Below, one piece after another: positions 57,505 to 64,000 of a stretch of 64,000 nt of DNA. A model generated the notes under the pieces. That model was not told the DNA's origin. It was given only the letters and a program-made list of their open reading frames with translations, and did not search any database. This DNA is from Arthrobacter methylotrophus (GTDB lineage: Bacteria > Actinomycetota > Actinomycetes > Actinomycetales > Micrococcaceae). Position 1 is the stretch's first letter, and each line of letters starts with the position of its first letter. The stretch is taken from contig NZ_BAABED010000001.1 of assembly GCF_039539965.1 (NCBI RefSeq), forward strand, positions 682,001-746,000, given 5' to 3'. The position numbers and the translations under genes were made by a program.

Positions 57505-58022
57505 TTGAGCCCAAGCCGGCCATCCAACCCGAACAGTCCGGAGAATCTGCCTCGAAGCCAGCCCTGGCCAAGAAGAAGCGCCGCTTCGGCGGAACCACGG
57601 CCCAGATCCGATCTGCCTTGAAGTTCTACAAAGTCATGGCATACCTCACCGGCACCATGCTGCTTCTCCTGTGCGCTGAGCTTGTGGCACGCTACGTGTT
57701 CGGTGTGTATCTCTTTGCCGGTGGCACGAACGCAATCACAGGCCAGCCGTTCGGCTTTGGATTTACCGACGCCGAGTCCAAGTCGGTCCTCGGGGGCGTG
57801 AACGTCTCGATCGCGGTGCTGATCGTCCACGGCTGGATGTACGTGATCTACCTCATCTCGAACTTCCGTTTGTGGTCGCTCATGCGCTGGCCGTTCCTGA
57901 AGCTCGTCCTGCTTGCCCTGGGTGGCGTTGTCCCGCTGATGTCGTTCATTGTGGAGAAGAAGTTCCACTCGGAAGTCGAGATGGAACTCGCCGCTCATCC
58001 CCAGGCGTCCAAGCGCTACTAG
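57501..58022 (+). CDS. DUF3817 membrane protein
   Basis: 173 residues. A basic, Pro/Lys-rich cytoplasmic head (1-40) is followed by three hydrophobic segments (about 48-72, 97-120, 130-150) typical of DUF3817: LKFYKVMAYLTGTMLLLL, VNVSIAVLIVHGWMYVIYL, WPFLKLVLLALGGVVPLMSF. It overlaps the SURF1-like gene, so the two are translationally coupled; a role near the respiratory chain is plausible but only inferred from position. Function unknown. Confidence 0.85.
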   Translation: MIEPKPAIQPEQSGESASKPALAKKKRRFGGTTAQIRSALKFYKVMAYLTGTMLLLLCAELVARYVFGVYLFAGGTNAITGQPFGFGFTDAESKSVLGGVNVSIAVLIVHGWMYVIYLISNFRLWSLMRWPFLKLVLLALGGVVPLMSFIVEKKFHSEVEMELAAHPQASKRY

Positions 58023-58161
58023 TTCCTGAGTGGCCGGTTGACGGTCCGGTCCCGGCGGGTATTGTGAGATCGCTAACGTCGGGTTGTCTTCCGGGTGTTT
58101 CCGGGGCTTCACGAGCAGCTCCAAGGTGCACCGGGGCATCCCGGCAAAGTAGGCTGTTACG

Positions 58162-59766
58162 GTGACTACTCCCACCGCACCCTTCAGTTCTGAAGCTCAG
58201 ACTTCCCAGAGGCCGGTGCTGGTTGTTGACTACGGTGCCCAGTACGCGCAGCTGATTGCCCGCCGCGTCCGTGAAGCGAATGTGTACTCGGAGATTGTTC
58301 CGCACACTTTCACCACCGAGCAGCTTCTGGCCAAGAATCCGGCAGCGATCATCCTTTCGGGCGGACCTTCCAGCGTTTACGCCGAGGGTGCGCCGAGCGT
58401 TGGTCCGGACCTTTTCGAGGCGGGCGTGCCTGTCTTCGGTATTTGCTACGGCTTCCAGGCCATGGCCAACGCGCTCGGCGGCAAGGTCGCTCAGACCGGT
58501 TTGCGGGAGTACGGCGCTACCGAGGCCACCACTGTTGGTGCGGCCCGATCGATCCTTGCGGGTATCCCGGACTCCCAGAACACCTGGATGAGTCACGGAG
58601 ACTCCGTTCATGAGGCCCCGGCAGGCTTTGAAGTCCTGGCGACTACGGCGGGTGCACCCGTCGCGGCTTTCGCGAACGAAGAGAAGCACCTTTATGGCGT
58701 CCAGTGGCACCCGGAGGTTAAACACTCGGCTCACGGACAGCAGGTCCTGGAGAACTTCCTGTTCAACGGAGCGGGCCTGAAGCCGAATTGGACCACGGGC
58801 AACATCCTCGAAGAACAGGTGGACCGGATTCGCCAGCAGATCGGCGATGCCAAGGTCATCTGCGGACTCTCCGGCGGCGTCGACTCGGCTGTGGCCGCAG
58901 CCCTCGTGCAGCGCGCCGTAGGCGATCAGCTCACCTGCGTATTCGTGGACCATGGCTTGCTGCGCGAAGGTGAAGCCGAACAGGTCGAGCGCGACTTCGT
59001 AGCCGCAACCGGTGTGAACCTCTACGTGGCAAACGAGCAGGAGCGCTTCTTGTCCGCTCTCGCCGGGGTCAGTGATCCCGAGACCAAACGCAAGATCATC
59101 GGCCGCGAGTTCATTCGTGCGTTCGAGCAGGCAGAGAGGGCAATTATTGCCCAGGCTGCGTCCGAAGGCGAGAGCATCAAGTTCCTCGTCCAGGGCACCC
59201 TGTACCCGGACGTCGTCGAATCCGGCGGCGGCGAAGGTGCTGCTAACATCAAGAGCCACCACAACGTGGGCGGGCTGCCCGAGGACCTGCAGTTCGAACT
59301 TGTTGAACCCCTGCGTGCGCTGTTCAAGGACGAAGTTCGTGCCGTGGGCGCACAGCTCGGCTTGCCGCAGGAAATCGTTGGACGCCAGCCGTTCCCTGGT
59401 CCCGGACTGGGTATCCGCATTGTTGGCGAGGTGAACAAGGAAAGACTCGATCTGCTGCGTAAGGCAGACGCCATCGCGCGTGCCGAACTCACTGCGGCCG
59501 GGCTCGACAATGACGTCTGGCAGATGCCGGTAGTGCTGTTGGCTGATGTCCGGAGCGTTGGCGTACAGGGCGACGGGCGTACCTACGGACACCCGATCGT
59601 GCTGCGTCCCGTTTCTTCAGAGGATGCCATGACTGCCGACTGGTCCAGGCTCCCTTATGATCTCCTCGCCAGGATCTCCAACAGGATCACCAACGAGGTG
59701 GACGGGGTCAACCGCGTGGTACTGGATGTCACCAGTAAGCCGCCGGGAACCATCGAGTGGGAATAG
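58162..59766 (+). CDS. guaA: GMP synthase (glutamine-hydrolysing)
   Basis: Aminates XMP to GMP. 534 residues: a class I glutamine amidotransferase domain (about 15-210; [29 protein letters not shown] with the Cys nucleophile, [11 protein letters not shown] with His and Glu), the PP-loop ATP pyrophosphatase domain ([18 protein letters not shown]) and the dimerisation domain ending [16 protein letters not shown] at 58162 lies 6 nt after TAGGCT (58150-58155): predicted leaderless. guaB and guaB3 are upstream, so guanine nucleotide genes cluster here, though as separate transcripts. Confidence 0.97.
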   Translation: MTTPTAPFSSEAQTSQRPVLVVDYGAQYAQLIARRVREANVYSEIVPHTFTTEQLLAKNPAAIILSGGPSSVYAEGAPSVGPDLFEAGVPVFGICYGFQAMANALGGKVAQTGLREYGATEATTVGAARSILAGIPDSQNTWMSHGDSVHEAPAGFEVLATTAGAPVAAFANEEKHLYGVQWHPEVKHSAHGQQVLENFLFNGAGLKPNWTTGNILEEQVDRIRQQIGDAKVICGLSGGVDSAVAAALVQRAVGDQLTCVFVDHGLLREGEAEQVERDFVAATGVNLYVANEQERFLSALAGVSDPETKRKIIGREFIRAFEQAERAIIAQAASEGESIKFLVQGTLYPDVVESGGGEGAANIKSHHNVGGLPEDLQFELVEPLRALFKDEVRAVGAQLGLPQEIVGRQPFPGPGLGIRIVGEVNKERLDLLRKADAIARAELTAAGLDNDVWQMPVVLLADVRSVGVQGDGRTYGHPIVLRPVSSEDAMTADWSRLPYDLLARISNRITNEVDGVNRVVLDVTSKPPGTIEWE

Positions 59767-59772
59767 CTTTCT

Positions 59773-59807
59773 GAGTGACCGGCCTCTGTTTCAGAGGCCG
59801 GTCACTC
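59773..59807 (+). terminator. Terminator after guaA
   Basis: GAGTGACCGGCCTCTG-ttt-CAGAGGCCGGTCACTC, a perfect 16-bp stem with a 3-nt loop; the following sequence TGCATTTCC is moderately T-rich. Confidence 0.9.
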
Positions 59808-59894
59808 TGCATTTCCCCTGAAGTCAGGGGTAATTTGCCTTTCCACCAGTGTTGCGGTGCGGACTGCAGGTCTCTTCCCGCTACCCTCGAAAGT

Positions 59895-62800
59895 ATGCCG
59901 ATTTGGTCCAAGTCGTCTCGAGCCAGAACAGAAAAGAAGGCAGCAGTGTCAGTAAGTCAAAGCCACGAAGAGAGCTCCGCGGAGCTTCGGAAATGGCTGT
60001 CCGGGCTCAAGCCCGTGACTGGCGCGGACACGATGCTTCGCTTCGTCAAGACGCCGGAAGGATCGATTGACCTTAGTAACGGCCATCCGTCAGGCCTCGC
60101 ACAGCTCCTCGTCGGCCGTCGAACCCGTCTTTCCACTCTGATCCGGGATCGCCAGCAGTACCTTGTTGCCGCGCGTGCCGCAAGGAACCTTCGCTCGAAG
60201 ATCTTCGAACTGGGCAATGACCGGGGGATCGACGCAGGTTACCTGTCGTGTGGCACGGTCGTGTGGACGTCGGCGGTCGGAGGAAAGCCCCAGCGTGTTT
60301 CTGCTCCCGTCATGTTGGCGGCCATTTCGCTCACGGCACGGCCGGGCGAAGATGACTACGAGCTGCAGCTTACCGAGCAAGCCAGCATCAACCCCGCGTT
60401 GGTCCGGCACTTGAAGACCGTCCACGGAATTGTGTTCGACGTCAACGCAGTGGGCCGCATGGCGTACAACACCGCTCGCCTTGACCCCCTGCCAGTCCTT
60501 GACCGCCTGGCCACGCTGGTGCAGCCGATCCCCGGTGCGGAGGTAACTCCCAATCTCCTCGTAACGACGTTGGCGGATCTGTCCGGTAACTTGGATGACC
60601 CCTGGATCAACGAGAACAACAGCATCGTTTCCTCCCTGTTTGAAGCCGCCAACGGCGGGGAGGTCGAACCCGAACCCATCCAGTCCGGGCGGTTCCCAAG
60701 CCTTGACGAGCGCGATCCCGTCGAGGAGTCGCTGCTCCTGGACGCGGACACGGACCAGCAATTCGTCGTGGATGCCGTCCGGGCAGGCGATTCGCTGGTG
60801 GTCAGCACGCCGCCAGGCAGCGGCCAGACCCAAACCGCCATCAATGCCATCGGTGCGCTCGTCAACGAGGGCAAATCGGTGCTTGTCGTTGGCGACCGGC
60901 GAGCGAGCCTCAATGGCCTCGCCGCGCATTTCGAATCCCTTGGGCTCGAATCGATATTGTTCAGGCCAGGGAACGGCGCTAAGGCACAGCAGCTCAAGGG
61001 ACAGTTGGTCAGTGCGATCATCCGCAACGAGAAATCGTTGGAGCCGCAGCTTGCGAATCTCCACAAGACCCTGACCGAGCACCGCCATGCGCTGATGGAC
61101 CATGTCGCGTCTTTGCACAACGTGCGCGAGCGTTGGGGGTGCTCGCCCTATCAGGCCATGCAGTCGCTCGCGGAACTAACCTCCATCCACCCTGCCCCCG
61201 CCACGACGGTGCGCTTGAAGCGAAGTGTGCTGGACAATATCAAAGACCGCGCTGAGTTGGCCGAGAGGCTTCGACGCGCTGCCGAGCTTGGCAGCTTCAG
61301 CCGCGCTTCGACGTCGAGCCCCTGGTACGGGGCGCGTTTGGTCACGCGCAAGGAGACCGAGGAAGCCCAGCAACTGGCCCGTGCGGCCGCGGAACACCTT
61401 CCCCGGATGCGGGAACGGATGAACCAGGTTGCGGAGCACTCCGAAATCCGGCTCGGGGCCAACTTCGCCGAATGGGGCTCGCAACTAGGGCTGTTGATGG
61501 CGGTGCGGGAAAGTCTGGACAAATTTACTCCCGATATTTTTGACCGGCCAGTCCACGATCTGATCTCGGCTACGGCGACCTCCGCCTGGCGTCGTGAGCA
61601 GGGCCTCGAGATGCCTTCGATGCAGCGCTCTCGTCTGCGTCGCGTGGCCAAGGAATACGTCCGCCCTGGTGTCCACATTGCCGATCTTCACAGTTCCTTG
61701 GTCCTCGTCCAGTCACAGCGGGCACTCTGGGCGGAATACGCGACCACTCAGCGCCATCCGGCAGTCCCCTCCGGACTCGCGGACTTGGGTGCGAGCTACC
61801 GCGAACTGGACCGGGATCTCCGCCGTCTGGGCGACTGCCTCAAACATACGGCGGGCGGCGGCGACCTCCACGCGACCCGTTACGAAGACCTCATGGAGCG
61901 GCTTGAACGCCTGGTCGCGGATACGGGAACCTTGGAGACCCTCCCGGAACGCACGCTTTTGGTCGAGAACATGCGCGAGCATGGACTCGGCGAGCTTCTT
62001 GCGGATTTGGCGGAGCGCGAAGTGCCTGCCGAATCCGTTGCTGCCGAACTGGATCTCGCTTGGTGGCAATCCGCCCTCGAAGCGATGATCAGCGGCGATG
62101 ACTACCTTGCCATGTCCGACGGCGATTCCCTCCGCCGCCTCGAAGCCGAGTACCGTCTCGCGGACCATGCGCACATCGCCAGCGGTGCCGCCCGTTTGCG
62201 GTGGAAGCTCTCCGAAATGTGGAGGGCTGGAATCGCGGAACATCCCCGGCAGGCAGAATTGTTGCGGAACCTGATCAAGGATGGTCGCGTTACCCTGTCG
62301 GCGCTCAGCGCCCAAGCGCCAGACCTTGTCACGCGGCTGGTTCCCGTGTGGTCAATCAGCCCGTACCTGCTGACGAGCCTTTTGCCGGCCGAGCAGAAAT
62401 TCGACGCGGTGGTGATTCTTGATGCCGAGGGCACGTCCCTGCACGCTGTGCTGCCTGCCATAGCCCGAGCCCAGCAAGTGGTTGCCTTCGGCGACGCGAA
62501 CGTCGCCAATGCCCGGACGTTCAGTGTGGCGGTGGAGCCTCCCACGGCGGGTGGCATGAGCCAGGACATAGTCGACAGCGCTTTCAGTGCCCTGGCCCGG
62601 GTCCTGCCCACGCGGCAGTTGAACTGGGTGTATCGCGCAGTGGATGAAGATCTCGTGCTGCAACTGAGCAAGAACTACTACGATGGTGGCTTGCGTCGGC
62701 TTCCGGATGGCCAATCGGTCACAGGGCTGGACCGCTCGGTGGTAGTTGAGTACATTCCGGACGGCACCGGCTTGCCAGGTTCGGACCACGAAGGCGTTGA

Positions 62801-63791
62801 ATCCGTTGCTGCCGAGGTGAACCGCGTGGTTGATCTGGTTTTTGAACACGCCAGGCTCCGGCCCCGGACCTCGCTGGCAGTGGTCACGGCGAGCCTGAGG
62901 CATGCCGCAAGGATCGGCGAGGCCATTAGGCTGCAGTTGCCCAACTATCCGCTGTTGTCGGGTTTCTTCAACGCCGGTTCGGAATCCTTCCGGGTGGTTG
63001 ATTTGGAGCGTGCCCAAGGGCTGGTCCGCGACCACGTCATCTTCTCCCTGGGCTTTGGCCGGACTCCGCATGGCCGGGCGCTGCACAGTTTCGGCCCCCT
63101 GTCCGTTGAAGGCGGCCGCAACAAGTTTGCCTTGGCAATGACCCGCTCGCGGAGATCGCTGCACGTTCTGAGCTGCTTCCGTCCGGAGGATCTGGACCTG
63201 GACAGATTGGCTCATGGAGCCGTCGAATTCCATGAACTCCTTGACCGTGAATTGTCGGGGAACTCGGATCTGGGGACACCTGCCACCAGGGCTGCTGCCA
63301 GCGAGCAAGCCCTCGGTGAGGATCCGTTGGTGGCAGATCTGGGCGAGCGGCTCCGTGCCCGTGGGGCTCGTGTGTGGCACCACTATGACGGGGTCCTGGA
63401 CATCGCTGCCGCGGCCGATCCCGTGCACGCTATTGGGCGTGACGACAGCGAAATGCCCACCCCGGTGGCCATCGAATCGGACGGCACGGAGCGATACCGC
63501 CGCATGAGTGTCAGGGAACGCAGCAGGCTCCGGCCCCAGCTCCTGGAACGCCTCGGTTGGCGGTATATGTCTCTGTGGACCATCGAGGTCTTCACGGACC
63601 CCTCGTCCTGCGCGGACCGCATCGGGGCATACCTTGGGCTGGAGAAGCCGGTGGCGCCCCCGTACCCTGATGTCCAGGATGGCTTCCTGGACATGGATGT
63701 TGAACAATTGGAACTGGATCATCAGGCGGAGCCGGCCCGGGCCAGGCTTGGCGAAACGCACGGCCCCGATTCGGGACTGGCTGCCCCTTAG
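59895..63791 (+). CDS. Degenerate SF1 helicase-like protein with C-terminal Vsr-like nuclease domain
   Basis: 1298 residues. The layout matches large SF1 (AAA_11/AAA_12, Dna2-like) helicases, but key residues differ: the P-loop reads STPPGSGQTQT (Gln311 where Lys is required), the Walker B-like segment reads FDAVVILDAEGTS rather than DEAS, and QGDERD-like motif V is ERAQGLVRD. The motif LNWVYRAVDEDLVLQLSKNYYDGG and GPLSVEGGRNKFALAMTRSRR still mark the fold. The last ~130 residues (LGERLRARGARVWHHYDG, then VLDIAAAAD, VAIESDGTERY, LLERLGWRYMSLWTIEVF) are a Vsr-like PD-(D/E)XK domain. ATG at 59895 has TACCCT 7 nt upstream; GTG at 59946 with AAGG before it is an alternative. Function unknown. Confidence 0.78.
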   Translation: MPIWSKSSRARTEKKAAVSVSQSHEESSAELRKWLSGLKPVTGADTMLRFVKTPEGSIDLSNGHPSGLAQLLVGRRTRLSTLIRDRQQYLVAARAARNLRSKIFELGNDRGIDAGYLSCGTVVWTSAVGGKPQRVSAPVMLAAISLTARPGEDDYELQLTEQASINPALVRHLKTVHGIVFDVNAVGRMAYNTARLDPLPVLDRLATLVQPIPGAEVTPNLLVTTLADLSGNLDDPWINENNSIVSSLFEAANGGEVEPEPIQSGRFPSLDERDPVEESLLLDADTDQQFVVDAVRAGDSLVVSTPPGSGQTQTAINAIGALVNEGKSVLVVGDRRASLNGLAAHFESLGLESILFRPGNGAKAQQLKGQLVSAIIRNEKSLEPQLANLHKTLTEHRHALMDHVASLHNVRERWGCSPYQAMQSLAELTSIHPAPATTVRLKRSVLDNIKDRAELAERLRRAAELGSFSRASTSSPWYGARLVTRKETEEAQQLARAAAEHLPRMRERMNQVAEHSEIRLGANFAEWGSQLGLLMAVRESLDKFTPDIFDRPVHDLISATATSAWRREQGLEMPSMQRSRLRRVAKEYVRPGVHIADLHSSLVLVQSQRALWAEYATTQRHPAVPSGLADLGASYRELDRDLRRLGDCLKHTAGGGDLHATRYEDLMERLERLVADTGTLETLPERTLLVENMREHGLGELLADLAEREVPAESVAAELDLAWWQSALEAMISGDDYLAMSDGDSLRRLEAEYRLADHAHIASGAARLRWKLSEMWRAGIAEHPRQAELLRNLIKDGRVTLSALSAQAPDLVTRLVPVWSISPYLLTSLLPAEQKFDAVVILDAEGTSLHAVLPAIARAQQVVAFGDANVANARTFSVAVEPPTAGGMSQDIVDSAFSALARVLPTRQLNWVYRAVDEDLVLQLSKNYYDGGLRRLPDGQSVTGLDRSVVVEYIPDGTGLPGSDHEGVESVAAEVNRVVDLVFEHARLRPRTSLAVVTASLRHAARIGEAIRLQLPNYPLLSGFFNAGSESFRVVDLERAQGLVRDHVIFSLGFGRTPHGRALHSFGPLSVEGGRNKFALAMTRSRRSLHVLSCFRPEDLDLDRLAHGAVEFHELLDRELSGNSDLGTPATRAAASEQALGEDPLVADLGERLRARGARVWHHYDGVLDIAAAADPVHAIGRDDSEMPTPVAIESDGTERYRRMSVRERSRLRPQLLERLGWRYMSLWTIEVFTDPSSCADRIGAYLGLEKPVAPPYPDVQDGFLDMDVEQLELDHQAEPARARLGETHGPDSGLAAP

Positions 63792-63800
63792 GAAATCGCA

Positions 63801-64000
63801 ATGCCGGAAAGCAAAGACACTCCAGCTAGGCAAACGCCGGAGACCGGTGCGGATGTGGCGGAATCCGACACGGAGTTGGACAAGCGGGAGAAAACAGAAT
63901 TGGAAGCCACAACGGAGCGGAAACCGGCGGCAGAAGGCATTTTGCCGAAGAAGGCCGCCGAGGATGATCCACGCCGCTGGGGTGATGATCCTGGATATGA
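63801..64000 (+). CDS. Small acidic hypothetical protein, 3' end outside window
   Basis: ATG at 63801 follows AGGAAATCGCA and lies 9 bp after the helicase-like gene, so it is probably co-transcribed. The 66 visible residues are hydrophilic and charged (PESKDTPARQTPETGADVAE..., ending ...EDDPRRWGDDPGY), rich in Glu, Lys, Asp and Pro, with no hydrophobic core, and are likely disordered. Not recognised as a named family. The coupling suggests a small partner of the upstream protein. Confidence 0.7.
   Translation, partial: MPESKDTPARQTPETGADVAESDTELDKREKTELEATTERKPAAEGILPKKAAEDDPRRWGDDPGY

Overview
The window is a chromosomal segment of a high-GC Gram-positive actinobacterium, most probably Arthrobacter or a close Micrococcaceae relative. 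Support comes from GC-rich codon use, frequent GTG/TTG starts, mycothiol genes (ino1, mshA), the GlgX-TreY-TreZ trehalose route, a GroEL with a histidine-rich tail, the GuaB/GuaB3 pair, and many start codons 6-8 nt after a TANNNT -10 box (leaderless mRNAs). The genus is inferred from content, not from a search.

Layout. 1-6655 (minus): a Tad/Flp pilus locus: tadB (cut by the window edge), tadA, tadZ, cpaB, tadG, tadE, flp pilin, and a prepilin peptidase. 6951-7941: rplM-rpsI. 8079-11293 (minus): a GT39 transferase and a GT2-GtrA fusion for polyprenyl-linked envelope sugars. 11452-19168: glmM, mscL, a Tat-lipoprotein VanY, coaA, glmS, acpS, nnr (precursor supply, wall and repair functions). 19243-26779: glgX-treY-treZ and an aldo/keto reductase. 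26945-32328: ino1, a DUF559 protein, fhs and mshA, with a family of 32-bp-period paired repeats just after stop codons. 32478-38365: an acetyltransferase, a PfkB kinase, alr and the overlapping tsaE-tsaB-rimI-tsaD operon (t6A tRNA modification). 38385-43609: a YbdK-type ligase, a predicted Zur-controlled operon (P-loop-less COG0523 protein plus zinc-free L36), an AroE-like protein, a THUMP-like methyltransferase and a membrane protein. 43695-45849: groES-groEL under a CIRCE operator.

45890-48966 is the accessory part: an IS30-family element followed directly by an IS110-family element, apparently inserted in the groEL terminator. The structured 5' non-coding end of the IS110 element is the expected place of a bridge RNA. 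49185-63791 returns to chromosomal genes: an acyltransferase, guaB, guaB3, glpD, a PTS EIIA, SURF1-like and DUF3817 proteins, guaA, and a 1298-residue degenerate SF1 helicase/Vsr-like nuclease protein followed by a small acidic protein cut by the window edge.

Most of the window is ordinary housekeeping. The strongest leads are the IS110 bridge-RNA region, the 32-bp paired repeats, the helicase-nuclease whose Walker A lysine is replaced, the Zur-type operon, and the terminator split by mobile DNA. No rRNA, tRNA, CRISPR array or prophage was recognised.
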